The notes beneath the pieces are model-generated. The model was given only the letters and a program-made list of their open reading frames with translations, was not told the origin of the DNA and did no database searches. From a virus, in IMG/VR virus record IMGVR_UViG_3300021962_000203, positions 1 through 44,058 of that record: a DNA stretch of 44,058 bases. One strand, given 5' to 3'. This document shows, in pieces, positions 28,824 through 37,858 of the stretch; positions within the stretch are counted from its first letter, which is position 1, and each line of letters begins with the position of its first letter. Position numbers and translations under genes: made by a program.

Positions 28824-31118
28824 TCAAATTTTACATGATTCACAATCATCTTCATCCGAACTCATAATATCATTTAGTAAATTTTTTAGTTCTACTTTTT
28901 CTTCCACAACTTCATCAGTTTTAATATCATAAGTATTCTGATAATAAGATGTCTTCCAACCATACTTATATGTCGTTAAGAAATCTTGAGCCATTACTGA
29001 CACAGGAACTTCATTATCGGCATAATTTTCTGGATTATACGACCAGTTTCCAGATATCGCTTGATCAAAGAACTTTTGCATAACAGCAACAATATTGATA
29101 TAACCACGATTACTAGGCATATCCCAAAGAAGCGTATAATTATTCTTAAGATGAGAATAACCTGGAACAATTTGTTTAAGTGGTCCTTTCTTTGATTTTT
29201 TAATGGAAAGGTATCCTCTAGGTGGTTCGATACCATTGGTTGCATTAGAAACGACTGAGGACGATTCTGAAGGCATCTGGGCGCTTAGTGTACTATGGCG
29301 TAAACCATACTCAAGGATACTATTTCTTAAAGTTTCCCAATCATGTTGAAGAGAAATTGATGAGATTTCATCTACTTCTTTTTTATATGTATCAATTGGT
29401 AAGATGCCATCAGAATATTTTGTGCGATTAAAATATCCACACGCACCCTTTTCCTTTGCAATTTGATTTGAAGATTTTAGAAGATAGTATTGGAAAGATT
29501 CTGAAAGACCATGAACTGCATTCCATGCCTCTTGAGAATCATACTTAAATCCAAGTTTAGCAAGGTAATGTGCAAGTCCAATAAATCCTACTCCAAGAGA
29601 ACGACGATTCTTTGTTGCAATTTCTGCAGCAATAATAGGATACTTTTGATAATCAATAAGTTCTTCAAGACCACGAACAGAAAGATCGCAAAGTTCTTCA
29701 AGTTCTTCATCAGACTTTACTTTTCCTACATTAATAGCAGAAAGAATACAGAGTGCAATCTCGCCTTCACCATCAATATGTTGAAGAGGATCTGTAGGAA
29801 GAGTGATCTCCTGACAGAGATTGCTCATGTTTACTTTATCCTTGAAGGAAGAGTGTGAGTTACAGTGGTCAATATTCATAATGTAAATACGACCAGTTTC
29901 TGCTCTCTCTTTTAGAAGATCCAGAATGAGTTTTTGAGCGCCGATAGTTTTTCTTGGAATAGATGTATCTCGTTCATAAGATACATATAACTCGTCAAAT
30001 CGATCAGTGCCAAAAGCATCATACAGACCAGGAACATCGTGCGGAGAGAAGAGTGTGATATCTCCGTTTTGAATGAATCGTTCATAGAAAAGTTTAGAAA
30101 TTTGAATACTGTAGTCTAATTTACGAACTCGGTTATCTTCGGTTCCTTTATTATTTTTTAGTACTAGGATATCTTCGATTTCTTGGTGCCAGATTGGGAA
30201 GTGGACCGTCGCGCTTCCTCCTCGTATACCATTTTGCGTGCAGCAACGGACAGTTGCTTCAAACTTTTTGAGAAACGGTATAATGCCAGTGTGCTGGACT
30301 TCCCCACCTCTAATTTTACTGTTGATACCACGGATTCTACCTGCGTTGATACCGATTCCCGCCCTTTGTGCAACATAACGGCCAATTGCCATATCACTAG
30401 TAAAGATACTATCGAGGGTGTCATCAACATCAACAAGAACACAACTAGCGAATTGTCTAAGTGGCGTCCTAACGCCTGCCATAATGGGGGTAGGGATGTT
30501 GATTTTGTGTTTTGAGATTGCGTCATAATACCTCTTCACATAAGAGAGTCTTGTTTCTTTTGGATACTCTGCAAAGATAGTCAGAGCAATCATCATGTAC
30601 ATAAATTGTGGTGTTTCATAAACACCTCCATTGCTTCTATCCTGCACGAGATACTTATCAACGACCTGGCGTAAACCTGCATAAGTGAATAAGAAGTCAC
30701 GATCATGATCAATATAACTATCAATTTTGGTAAGTTCTCCTTCAGTGTACTTTTCAAGGATTTCTGCATCGTATACACCTTTACTCACACAATTTTTTAT
30801 ATGCTCGATTAAATTTGGATAATCCCTTATTCCACCATAAACAGATTTACGAATAGAAAATAATAGTAGTCTTGCTGCAACATATTGATAGTTTGGATGA
30901 TCTAAATTAATTAAATCACTTGCGCTACGAATAAGAATTTCTTGAATTTGTCCAGTAGTAATTCCATCATAAAACTGAATTCCAGATTGCATTTCAACCT
31001 GACTTCCAGAAACTCCAGAAAGTCCTTTACATGCTTCTTCAACCATTACATGCATTTTGTCGAGGTCAAGTGCTTCAACCCTTCCGTCTCTTTTCTTTAC
31101 TTTAGTTCCGTTGCTCAT
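28824..31118 (-). CDS. nrdA: Ribonucleotide reductase class Ia, large subunit
   Basis: The catalytic subunit (764 residues). The N-terminus looks like an ATP-cone (VKKRDGRVEALDLDKMHVMV). Active-site cysteines are visible in LRQFASCVLVDVDD and NLCQEITLP, the loop AQMPSESSSVVSNATNGIEP matches the family, and the C-terminal pair CESC near the end would shuttle electrons. It supplies dNTPs for phage DNA and probably works with nrdB and a host or phage thiol donor. Overlaps primase by 17 bases. Confidence 0.97.
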   Translation of the reverse strand: MSNGTKVKKRDGRVEALDLDKMHVMVEEACKGLSGVSGSQVEMQSGIQFYDGITTGQIQEILIRSASDLINLDHPNYQYVAARLLLFSIRKSVYGGIRDYPNLIEHIKNCVSKGVYDAEILEKYTEGELTKIDSYIDHDRDFLFTYAGLRQVVDKYLVQDRSNGGVYETPQFMYMMIALTIFAEYPKETRLSYVKRYYDAISKHKINIPTPIMAGVRTPLRQFASCVLVDVDDTLDSIFTSDMAIGRYVAQRAGIGINAGRIRGINSKIRGGEVQHTGIIPFLKKFEATVRCCTQNGIRGGSATVHFPIWHQEIEDILVLKNNKGTEDNRVRKLDYSIQISKLFYERFIQNGDITLFSPHDVPGLYDAFGTDRFDELYVSYERDTSIPRKTIGAQKLILDLLKERAETGRIYIMNIDHCNSHSSFKDKVNMSNLCQEITLPTDPLQHIDGEGEIALCILSAINVGKVKSDEELEELCDLSVRGLEELIDYQKYPIIAAEIATKNRRSLGVGFIGLAHYLAKLGFKYDSQEAWNAVHGLSESFQYYLLKSSNQIAKEKGACGYFNRTKYSDGILPIDTYKKEVDEISSISLQHDWETLRNSILEYGLRHSTLSAQMPSESSSVVSNATNGIEPPRGYLSIKKSKKGPLKQIVPGYSHLKNNYTLLWDMPSNRGYINIVAVMQKFFDQAISGNWSYNPENYADNEVPVSVMAQDFLTTYKYGWKTSYYQNTYDIKTDEVVEEKVELKNLLNDIMSSDEDDCESCKI

Positions 31119-32082
31119 ATTTTTTCCAGGTAGTAAATTTTAGTTTCGCTTCTAATCCTAAGTAGATGTTTGATTCTATCACAGATTGTACATCAAGTCC
31201 AGACATTACCATATCATTTATATCCTTTTGATTGATATAGTTTGGCCAAATTACAACTTTTTCACCTCGCTCAATTTGTTTGGAGATTCGTTTTGTAATT
31301 TCAACATTTCTTGGTTCGTTATCATAGATCCACACAGGATCGCTAATACCCCACTTACTAACATCACCATCAGCTCCACAAAGAGCAATTGAGTTGCGAA
31401 TGAAAGTTGAGTCAAACGGTCCTTCTGTAACATAAACTGTTTCATCTTTTTTTACCTCATCTAATCCATAAATTTTAGGTGCTTCTTCCAGAAGCATGAT
31501 TGTAATATATTTAATAGAGTTTGAATTTAGAGATCTTCCTTGAAATCCAATTAATTCTTTATCTTTATAAAGAGGTATGATAATCCTAGACTCTTTGCGT
31601 AAATTTTTATATTCTGGTTTTCTAAAAGATTTGACAAATTCGCTAAAGTCTTCTGCATAATAAAATTTTCTTGGATCAATTTTACGATTAAGAAGATATG
31701 TTGAAGCAGTTTCTACCTCAGAACATAAGGGAAGAACTATATTAGATTTAAATTTAGGTTTTTCAAAAACAAATTTAGGTTCATCTACAGTAGATCCTCT
31801 ACCAGAATGTCCAATCTTAAATTTTTCAAATGTATATTCTTTATAAAGAACTGGATCTATTTCTTTAATAAAATTATTAAATGTCGTACTAAGTCCACAG
31901 TTATGACATTTATAATTAGTGTTATTCTTTACAGAATAAATGTATCCTCTAGTTCTATTTTTATTCTTTTGAGAATCTCCACAAATTGGGCATCTGAAAT
32001 TGTAGAGATCATTCTTTACTTTTTTAAATTTTAAAAGTCTAGATGAAAGAATATTGATGTACTTCACATCAACAAAATCCAT
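31102..32082 (-). CDS. DNA primase (T4 gp61 type)
   Basis: The 326-residue protein opens with a zinc ribbon (CPICGDSQKNKNRTRGYIY... CHNCG, residues about 34-64), then a TOPRIM-like catalytic part: IIPLYKDKELIGFQGRSL, VTEGPFDSTFIRNSIALCGA with acidic Glu, and PVWIYDNEPRNVEI. It makes RNA primers for lagging-strand synthesis together with gp41 helicase. Unlike T4, it sits next to nrdA here. Confidence 0.92.
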   Translation of the reverse strand: MDFVDVKYINILSSRLLKFKKVKNDLYNFRCPICGDSQKNKNRTRGYIYSVKNNTNYKCHNCGLSTTFNNFIKEIDPVLYKEYTFEKFKIGHSGRGSTVDEPKFVFEKPKFKSNIVLPLCSEVETASTYLLNRKIDPRKFYYAEDFSEFVKSFRKPEYKNLRKESRIIIPLYKDKELIGFQGRSLNSNSIKYITIMLLEEAPKIYGLDEVKKDETVYVTEGPFDSTFIRNSIALCGADGDVSKWGISDPVWIYDNEPRNVEITKRISKQIERGEKVVIWPNYINQKDINDMVMSGLDVQSVIESNIYLGLEAKLKFTTWKKYEQRN

Positions 32083-32092
32083 AATAAAAAAT

Positions 32093-32482
32093 TCACTTGC
32101 TAGTTCTTTCTACTGTACCACTAGGTTGGTTTGGTGTCAACATACCAATTACTACTTCGCTAGATTGAATAATGACTATCGCTGCCATGGTAATTCCAAC
32201 TGCCATCCATCTAAACTTTGCAAATCCATCAAGTCTTTTTTCTACTTCACCTATTCTATCCTCTATTTTTTCTATCAATTTAAGTATCGCTTGATCATTT
32301 CTTTCAGTCTGTTCTAATCTTGCTTCATGTCTTTCCAAAATCAGAGAAATCCTATTACTGTTTTCTGAAATGGTAGCAACTGCTCTTTCAAGTTTGTCTA
32401 ACATTTCTTTAGATAACTCTTCGTATATCTGAAATTTAGATTCTAAAACAGCAAGTTCTTTTCCGTTATTATTGAATGGCAT
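32093..32482 (-). CDS. Coiled-coil protein with C-terminal membrane helix (129 aa)
   Basis: Residues 10-90 form a long heptad coiled coil (ESKFQIYEELSKEMLDKLER... ILKLIEKIEDRIGEVEKRLD). One transmembrane segment follows at about 92-112 (WMAVGITMAAIVIIQSSEVV). The layout is like hemolysin-XhlA-type phage membrane proteins. It could be a holin-related or membrane-tethered factor. No catalytic signs. Confidence 0.65.
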   Translation of the reverse strand: MPFNNNGKELAVLESKFQIYEELSKEMLDKLERAVATISENSNRISLILERHEARLEQTERNDQAILKLIEKIEDRIGEVEKRLDGFAKFRWMAVGITMAAIVIIQSSEVVIGMLTPNQPSGTVERTSK

Positions 32483-32489
32483 AGTTCTA

Positions 32490-32603
32490 CTAAGAATACA
32501 ACCTTAAATTACAAAAATATGTAATAATGCCAGTCCACTTTATAACATCGTTTGTTCTTTTTATAAGAACATATAAAGAATTTTGTTTACTTTTATTTTT
32601 CAT
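32490..32603 (-). CDS. Small basic protein (37 aa)
   Basis: ATG 32603 with AGGTG six bases upstream, TAG at 32490-32492. Product MKNKSKQNSLYVLIKRTNDV then IKWTGIITYFCNLRLYS; basic first half, aromatic hydrophobic end that could touch a membrane. It starts 30 bases after a late motif (32633-32640). Not recognised. Confidence 0.5.
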   Translation of the reverse strand: MKNKSKQNSLYVLIKRTNDVIKWTGIITYFCNLRLYS

Positions 32604-32631
32604 TATGGCACCTAAATGCCTTTAATTATTA

Positions 32632-32826
32632 TTATTTATTTTTTTCTGTCATTTGTCTCCACCACTTTCTCAAACCCTTCAAATAAATTCTTCTACTTCC
32701 CACTCTAACTGGAGGATCATCACCTGCTTCTTTTGTTCCAGCAATTTGTCCTCCACCAACATTATTAGTTGGTGCTTCTTCATGAAGCTTCCTAAAAGCA
32801 GAAATTACTCTATCAATCTTTTCCAT
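32632..32826 (-). CDS. Small unknown protein (64 aa)
   Basis: MEKIDRVISAFRKLHEEAPT, then a glycine-rich stretch NNVGGGQIAGTKEAGDDPP and a basic aromatic C-terminus (LKGLRKWWRQMTEKNK). Probably soluble. Overlaps the upstream gene by 14 bases. Its stop codon is part of a late motif. Likely a virion or assembly accessory by location. Confidence 0.65.
   Translation of the reverse strand: MEKIDRVISAFRKLHEEAPTNNVGGGQIAGTKEAGDDPPVRVGSRRIYLKGLRKWWRQMTEKNK
32633..32640 (-). promoter_or_regulatory. Late motif AATAAATA
   Basis: Late-type motif overlapping the stop of the 64-aa gene and 30 bases upstream of the 37-aa gene. Confidence 0.45.
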
Positions 32827-33205
32827 CTTGCTTATAAATTTTTTGAAGTTCTTTCCAACAGTTTAAATCAACTTTTATATCATGTAAATAACATTTTGGA
32901 TAATCTGGAAGTCTATTTAAAAATAAAATAAATGTTTTCATTACAGACCACAATTCTTCTTCTATTTTAAAAAATAACATCGGAGTAGCAGCATCATCAA
33001 AAATATTATATAAAATTATAAAATGATTTAATAAGAGGTGAGTTCTTAATTCACCTCCATTTTTATACTTTTTAAGCAACCTTTTTATGTACTTAAAATG
33101 ATTAAGATCTTTATCAAAATCTTCTTTAGTTACTGCTTGAGGATTTTCATAATTTTTTATTGCAAATAGTAAAAAATTATCCTCATTCAATTCATCAAAT
33201 AACAT
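32813..33205 (-). CDS. Unknown helical protein (130 aa)
   Basis: A hydrophilic-to-amphipathic helical protein (NLFLLFAIKNYENPQ-like start, TKEDFDKDLNHFKYIKRLLK, RTHLLLNHFIILYNIF) with two Cys near the end. No membrane helix or catalytic motif. It shares 14 bases with the gene downstream and follows the putative structural gene. Its family is not recognised. Confidence 0.65.
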   Translation of the reverse strand: MLFDELNEDNFLLFAIKNYENPQAVTKEDFDKDLNHFKYIKRLLKKYKNGGELRTHLLLNHFIILYNIFDDAATPMLFFKIEEELWSVMKTFILFLNRLPDYPKCYLHDIKVDLNCWKELQKIYKQDGKD

Positions 33206-33211
33206 ATATTA

Positions 33212-33988
33212 TCAAACTAATGGATTGCCATCATATAGTGGAGTATTGCCAGTAGTAATACCAGACATTGCAACAAGAATTTCTTTCTTAACTCTCAGAT
33301 TTCCTTGATTATCATTATAGGTAGTTACTCCAACCCAACCTACACCTGCTTCATACTGAGTACCTGATGCTGCTTCAATGCCTTGCTTGTCTACACCGTA
33401 AACATAAGCATCATATGCTCCCCTAGTTCCACTAACAGTGACTTGAGCGCCACTAGCAACTGCAACAGCAATAGTACTTCCAATTGTAACAGCAGTAGGT
33501 GAAAGTGCAGTTACAGTGAATGTTGCTGTTGTAGCAGCATAAGAAACAGTATCACCTGCCTTAATAGCAGTAGGAAGACTTGTTAAATCGCTTGATACTG
33601 GAATAATATTAGTTCCAACTCCAGCAGTTGAACTTGCAGTAGTGACTGCTAAAGTTACTGAAGTTCCGCCACCGTTTGCTTTACTGTAATGAGAATCTAA
33701 AGTAGTAAACTTAGGCAGTTGACTTACATTGAATTGTGCTCCAGAAATAGCAGCGCCACTAAGTCCTGCAGTAGATCCAATGGTTAAAGATGTGGTTGAT
33801 GCAATACTTACAATTACAGCATCGCCATAATAAGTACTAGCACGATCACCAAATCTAATTACATCTCCAACTTGAGCGGATCCTGTTTGACCAAAACTAG
33901 TTCCACTTCCAGTTACAGTTAATGTGTTGTAAGCTAAGGACACTGTTCCAACTGAACTTACAGCATCACTATTTCCCCAGAGTGCCAT
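33212..33988 (-). CDS. Probable virion structural protein, beta-rich (258 aa)
   Basis: Starts MALWGNSDAVSSVGTVSLAY and is dominated by Ser/Thr/Gly/Val/Ala with alternating beta patterns and two similar beta units (TVTGSGTSFGQTGSAQVGDV; TTASSTAGVGTNIIPVSSDL). No Cys. Such sequences are typical of phage capsid decoration, neck or tail proteins. A perfect late promoter TATAAATA and a terminator precede it. DNA is richer in GC than the flanks, as for highly expressed genes. Confidence 0.75.
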   Translation of the reverse strand: MALWGNSDAVSSVGTVSLAYNTLTVTGSGTSFGQTGSAQVGDVIRFGDRASTYYGDAVIVSIASTTSLTIGSTAGLSGAAISGAQFNVSQLPKFTTLDSHYSKANGGGTSVTLAVTTASSTAGVGTNIIPVSSDLTSLPTAIKAGDTVSYAATTATFTVTALSPTAVTIGSTIAVAVASGAQVTVSGTRGAYDAYVYGVDKQGIEAASGTQYEAGVGWVGVTTYNDNQGNLRVKKEILVAMSGITTGNTPLYDGNPLV

Positions 33989-34019
33989 GTCTTTTCCCGT
34001 AAAAAATATTTGCTAATAA

Positions 34020-34027
34020 TATTTATA
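34020..34027 (-). promoter_or_regulatory. Late promoter TATAAATA
   Basis: A perfect late octamer 32 bases upstream of the structural gene, touching the T-run of the terminator at 34034-34049. Confidence 0.7.
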
Positions 34028-34033
34028 AAAAAA

Positions 34034-34049
34034 GGAGAGTTACCTCTCC
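34034..34049 (-). terminator. Terminator after the 56-aa gene
   Basis: GGAGAG-GUAA-CUCUCC followed by seven T residues on the minus strand, then immediately TATAAATA. Confidence 0.85.
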
Positions 34050-34072
34050 AAGAAGTTTATTTGAAATTAAAT

Positions 34073-34243
34073 TCAGCAGTTCTTTAGAAGTGCTGCCCTT
34101 ACAGTTCCTGCAATTACATCATCAATATCATTATCAGTAGTTTTTACATAACGATCAACTAATTCACATACAAGTTTTTTAGTTTGGCATGAGTTTAATG
34201 CCGCAAATAAAATTGGTTTTACTAACTCTACTAATGCTCCCAT
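34073..34243 (-). CDS. Small unknown protein (56 aa)
   Basis: ATG 34243 with GGAG seven bases upstream; TGA 34073-34075. Product MGALVELVKPILFAALNSCQ, then TKKLVCELVDRYVKTTDNDI and a C-terminus ending AALLKNC; three Cys, helical. The gene is bounded by its own late promoter (34273-34279) and terminator, so it is a one-gene late unit. Function unknown. Confidence 0.7.
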   Translation of the reverse strand: MGALVELVKPILFAALNSCQTKKLVCELVDRYVKTTDNDIDDVIAGTVRAALLKNC

Positions 34244-34272
34244 GATAATCTCCGTGCGAATGGATTCAAAAC

Positions 34273-34279
34273 TATTTAG
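34273..34279 (-). promoter_or_regulatory. Late promoter CTAAATA
   Basis: Late-type motif 30 bases upstream of the 56-aa gene. Confidence 0.6.
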
Positions 34280-34284
34280 ATAAT

Positions 34285-36117
34285 TCAGTCTCCAGAACGA
34301 TATCCCCTAATACCACCTAAACCATCCTTACTGTAAACATCATCCTTATATCTTTCTTTAGAAGAAGGTTTTGGTTGTGTTTTTGCTTTTGCTGCCGCTG
34401 CTTTTCTTGCTGCCTCATTTTCGGGAGTTCCCATTAGTGAAGCAGCACCATGCTTAGCAATTACTTGCTGCTTTACAATATCGAGAGCAGATGGTTTTTT
34501 CGTTTCCTCTTTTGCCATCTTAGTTGCAGTTGCATACATTACACTCTTCCAACGATCACCATAACGCTGTTCAAATCCTTTTTTAGATTTTTTCATTCCT
34601 TTCACATAATCCTCTTTTTCAGATTTCTCATCTTTTGTAAGAGTTCTTTCACCTAAATGATCAGCAGATTTATACCTTTTGTCACCTGCTTTAAAATTTT
34701 TGTATGCCTGAGTATTACCTTTTTTATCAGCAGCAGTAACAGTCATTCTAGTATCTACTGGTGCTGCTGGTTTTTTTGGTTCACCACCATAAACTGCTTC
34801 ATCAATCTCAACTTCTTCTTTTTTTAAAGATTTAATATCCTTCTTTGCTTTTTCAACTCCCGCCTTAATAACAGCACCACCTACTTTTTTAATTGCTTGT
34901 CCTGCAGCAGATTGACCAGCACGACGACCTGCTTCATGAGTTACTGCTGCTGCCTTTGCAATAGTCTTACCAGTTTCTTTTGCAGCACTCATTGCTGCTC
35001 TATGGCGCTTCATTCCTTGCTGATATGCTCTAACTGCTCCAAATACACCTCTCGCAATCGCATCTCTAACTGGTTTCTTAGTTGGTTGAGTTTCCTTCGC
35101 TTTCTCAACCGCTTTTGCAGCAGGACGATTTTTCTTCACTACTCCAGATGTTGAAGATGATTTAAATCTTCTTGTAGTTCCATACTTAGCAACTGCTGCT
35201 TTAGTTGCTTGAGTTGGAGCAGTTCCCTTAGGAAGTTTTTGTGGATTCTTTTTCTTTCCAAGTAAAGTTCTTGCTTCGGTAAGAACTTCATTACCTACTT
35301 CAAAAACAAAACTTACAAACTCATCAAGACCGAGTTCTTCAATAAGAATCTCCACTCCCTCATCATTAAGACCTTCTGCCATAAAGTAATCAACAGCACC
35401 ATATACAGTTTCGTTGATATACTCTTCAGATAGTTCTACAGATTCTAAAATTTGGACTTGTTCTTTTATTTCCGGATTAATAGTAACTTTGTTGCTGACT
35501 TTTTTTTCTTTAATTGGTTTTTGAGATTCTTCAGTATCAATTATCTCACGCAAATCTTGCCTCCAATTAGAGAATGATTCTTTTGCAGTTTTAGTCCTAG
35601 TAGTAGCATACAGTCTTTTATTATTTACACCAGGAATAAACTCACCAAGTTCTCCTTTTGCTTTATCATTATTATCAGTATCACCATCAACATCAGTATC
35701 AATTCTTTTTACTGCCTTTGCAACCATACCCTTCAAATCTTTAGAAGGAACTTCATGAGGAGAATGCATTTTTTTAGCAGTAGCATGAACTGCTTCTTGC
35801 ATCTTTTTTTTAGCAATTGCTCTTGCTACTGCCTTTCTTCTTTTAGAAATGTACTTATCATTCTTGTCATTTGAAACTCCATCATTATCAATATCAGCAT
35901 CTTCTCGACCTACTGGATCTAGAGATTCATCAACTCCCATTGCCTTTCTGGCAGATTTTACCATTGACTTATGCGCTTCAGTATTCTTCATATCTTCAAT
36001 TGCTTTTTCATTATTCTTACGGCGCTTGTTCATATCAGTCTCAAGATATGAATCATCATTTTTCTCAGCAACTTGCTGTAGATAAACCTTTGAAAGATCG
36101 TTTAAATGAACTGACAT
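34285..36117 (-). CDS. Large basic Lys/Ala-rich protein, likely head-internal (610 aa)
   Basis: A low-complexity, highly charged protein. Residues about 72-92 (DADIDNDGVSNDKNDKYISK) and 138-152 (RIDTDVDGDTDNNDK) look like single EF-hand/dockerin-type calcium loops. The middle is acidic (EYINETVYGAVDYFMAEGLN), and the rest is Lys/Ala-rich with helix repeats. Several L/I-x-E-A sites (VLTEA, EIDEA) fit the T4 gp21 prohead protease rule. It has a late promoter (36149-36155). I infer a scaffold-like or packaged protein; its exact role is unknown. Confidence 0.65.
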   Translation of the reverse strand: MSVHLNDLSKVYLQQVAEKNDDSYLETDMNKRRKNNEKAIEDMKNTEAHKSMVKSARKAMGVDESLDPVGREDADIDNDGVSNDKNDKYISKRRKAVARAIAKKKMQEAVHATAKKMHSPHEVPSKDLKGMVAKAVKRIDTDVDGDTDNNDKAKGELGEFIPGVNNKRLYATTRTKTAKESFSNWRQDLREIIDTEESQKPIKEKKVSNKVTINPEIKEQVQILESVELSEEYINETVYGAVDYFMAEGLNDEGVEILIEELGLDEFVSFVFEVGNEVLTEARTLLGKKKNPQKLPKGTAPTQATKAAVAKYGTTRRFKSSSTSGVVKKNRPAAKAVEKAKETQPTKKPVRDAIARGVFGAVRAYQQGMKRHRAAMSAAKETGKTIAKAAAVTHEAGRRAGQSAAGQAIKKVGGAVIKAGVEKAKKDIKSLKKEEVEIDEAVYGGEPKKPAAPVDTRMTVTAADKKGNTQAYKNFKAGDKRYKSADHLGERTLTKDEKSEKEDYVKGMKKSKKGFEQRYGDRWKSVMYATATKMAKEETKKPSALDIVKQQVIAKHGAASLMGTPENEAARKAAAAKAKTQPKPSSKERYKDDVYSKDGLGGIRGYRSGD

Positions 36118-36125
36118 TTTACAAA

Positions 36126-37325
36126 TTACTTAATTTTTTTCTTATACTTATTTATGAAATTCTTGATATTGGTTGTATCGCTCATCTTCATAGTATATTT
36201 TCTAAGAGCATCTGTTCCGACTTCTCTTTGATCTGCAGGAACTCCAGATACTTCTGTCCATTCATTTACATCATAAATCCAAGACTTAAACATAATATCA
36301 TCTTCAGTTACACAAATAAGATAATTAGTACCTCTTCTAATTATCTTACCAACAAATCCGGTATTTTGGTTCTCTACAATATCATTTAATTTAAAAATTT
36401 TATTGGAAATATAATTTTCTCTTAATTGTTTAGAATAAATTCTAGGAAATAGTTGCCAATTTTCTTTAACACCACCGATAGATTTTTTTAAGGTTGAGAA
36501 TAATGTTTTTGTTTCTTTATCAGTTAATGCTTTAGGTATTCCAGATCTGAATGTTGGAAAATCATTTTTAGTTACTGCTTGCAGCATAGCAGCAGGAGAT
36601 TTTGCTGTCATGTCTTCACCTGCTTCAATATCTTTTCCTACAGAAACAACATTAATAGTATTAAAATTATAAAGATCACCATTATATTTGTTGGCAAGAT
36701 TTTTAAATTCTCCCAACCTAGATGATCCAACAACAAGTGTTACATCAGTATATCCATCTTCTTCAAGACCAGCAAAAACATCAAATAATGTTTTCATACT
36801 CTCATTATTGATAATATTTTCTTCATACTTTGGATACATTTTTTTCATATATTTAATTTTAGTATCTGGATCTAAAGGATTTTGTTTAGAGTCCTGAGAT
36901 CTTGAAGGATAAATCCTAAAGTCTCCATGAGAAGACATTTTTTGTGCAGCATTTAAAAGTCTTTCATGTGCTGAGGTTGGAGGATTAAACCTAGCAAATA
37001 CGATTGTAATTGCATCAGATACTACTTGATTAGAATCCTTATTTTCCGAATCTGATACTTTCTTTGGTTTTTGGTTTGGAGTTTGTGCTACTTTTTGCTG
37101 CACTACTTGTACTGGTTTTAGAGCAGCAGAGTTGGGAGAATCCCTTTCACCAACCTTCTGACCTTTAGTATAAAACTTCAATTCACCACCAACAGTTTTA
37201 GCAATAAATTCTCCTTGAGTGTTATACCACCCGCCGTGACCATCTCCTTTCAATCCAAGTCTTCTCGCTTGAACTGATGCTTGAGATTCTTTTGCTTCTA
37301 TTAAAAAGTTGGAAAAATTTTTCAT
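36126..37325 (-). CDS. Nucleotidyltransferase-like protein with capsid-targeting N-terminus (399 aa)
   Basis: The first 11 residues, MKNFSNFLIEA, resemble the T4 internal-protein capsid-targeting peptide (MKTYQEFIAEA) and end at a gp21-type cleavage site. A small beta module follows (LGLKGDGHGGWYNTQGEFIA). From about residue 103 there is a nucleotidyltransferase fold: ITIVFARFNPPTSAHERLLN (T-x-x-H signature with Ala in place of the usual Gly), DVTLVVGSSRLGEF, and FRSGIPKAL where the family has its S-x-x-x-R/K motif. The C-terminal part (NTGFVGKIIRRGTNYLICV) looks like a small beta-barrel. It may be packaged and injected. Substrate unknown; NMN or other nucleotide adenylyl/cytidylyl transfer is possible. 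Confidence 0.7.
   Translation of the reverse strand: MKNFSNFLIEAKESQASVQARRLGLKGDGHGGWYNTQGEFIAKTVGGELKFYTKGQKVGERDSPNSAALKPVQVVQQKVAQTPNQKPKKVSDSENKDSNQVVSDAITIVFARFNPPTSAHERLLNAAQKMSSHGDFRIYPSRSQDSKQNPLDPDTKIKYMKKMYPKYEENIINNESMKTLFDVFAGLEEDGYTDVTLVVGSSRLGEFKNLANKYNGDLYNFNTINVVSVGKDIEAGEDMTAKSPAAMLQAVTKNDFPTFRSGIPKALTDKETKTLFSTLKKSIGGVKENWQLFPRIYSKQLRENYISNKIFKLNDIVENQNTGFVGKIIRRGTNYLICVTEDDIMFKSWIYDVNEWTEVSGVPADQREVGTDALRKYTMKMSDTTNIKNFINKYKKKIK
36149..36155 (-). promoter_or_regulatory. Late promoter ATAAATA
   Basis: Late-type motif 32 bases upstream of the 610-aa gene, inside the 3' end of the nucleotidyltransferase-like gene. Confidence 0.5.
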
Positions 37326-37342
37326 GTTTTTTTGATATAGAC

Positions 37343-37858
37343 CTATTTATTAACTCTGTATTTTATTGGTTTCATGTACTCAATTGTTTTCATATAATTC
37401 ATTTCGTTAGGTTCTATTACATGTAAAGCCCCTGCAACTTCTTCCCATGTATATCTTCTAATTTTTTTCCAATGATAATTTAATCCTTCAAATCCCCACT
37501 TGTATATTCTAAAGACCGCAACTAAAGGATGTTGATCATAATAGACTTTATCTAAATCAAGAACACCATCATAGTCTCTATTTAAAACAGTTTTTGCATT
37601 GTATATAAAAGTATAATATTTTCCTTCAGTTGGTATCCATTCAATTTCATCAAAAACATCAAGTATTTCTATCATTTTATCTTCAGCATCACTTAAATTG
37701 TTTATGCGAGACTTTAATTCAATAATTCTTTTTTGAGGATCAATTTTTTCAAATTCTTTTACTTGTTCTTCAAGTCTTCTTTTCGCTTCAAGTTTTTCTC
37801 TTTGAGAAGATAGTAAAGGTTTTACTTTACCTTTAGGAATTTTACTCCTTTTAGGCAT
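37343..37858 (-). CDS. Unknown late protein (171 aa)
   Basis: A very basic N-terminus (MPKRSKIPKGKVKPLLSSQR) leads into a coiled coil (EKLEAKRRLEEQVKEFEKID... IELKSRINNL). An aromatic-rich C-terminal domain follows (VFRIYKWGFEGLNYHWKKIR, YTWEEVAGALHVIEP). Probably DNA- or scaffold-binding. Late promoter at 37883-37890; the gene stop overlaps the next late promoter. Family not recognised. Confidence 0.65.
   Translation of the reverse strand: MPKRSKIPKGKVKPLLSSQREKLEAKRRLEEQVKEFEKIDPQKRIIELKSRINNLSDAEDKMIEILDVFDEIEWIPTEGKYYTFIYNAKTVLNRDYDGVLDLDKVYYDQHPLVAVFRIYKWGFEGLNYHWKKIRRYTWEEVAGALHVIEPNEMNYMKTIEYMKPIKYRVNK
37344..37351 (-). promoter_or_regulatory. Late promoter AATAAATA
   Basis: Late-type motif 19 bases upstream of the nucleotidyltransferase-like gene, overlapping the stop codon of the 171-aa gene. 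Confidence 0.55.

Noticed and set aside
30164-30526. Open frames within nrdA in other frames (also 30183-30515)
   Set aside because: They sit fully inside a certain ribonucleotide reductase gene and show no recognisable protein features.
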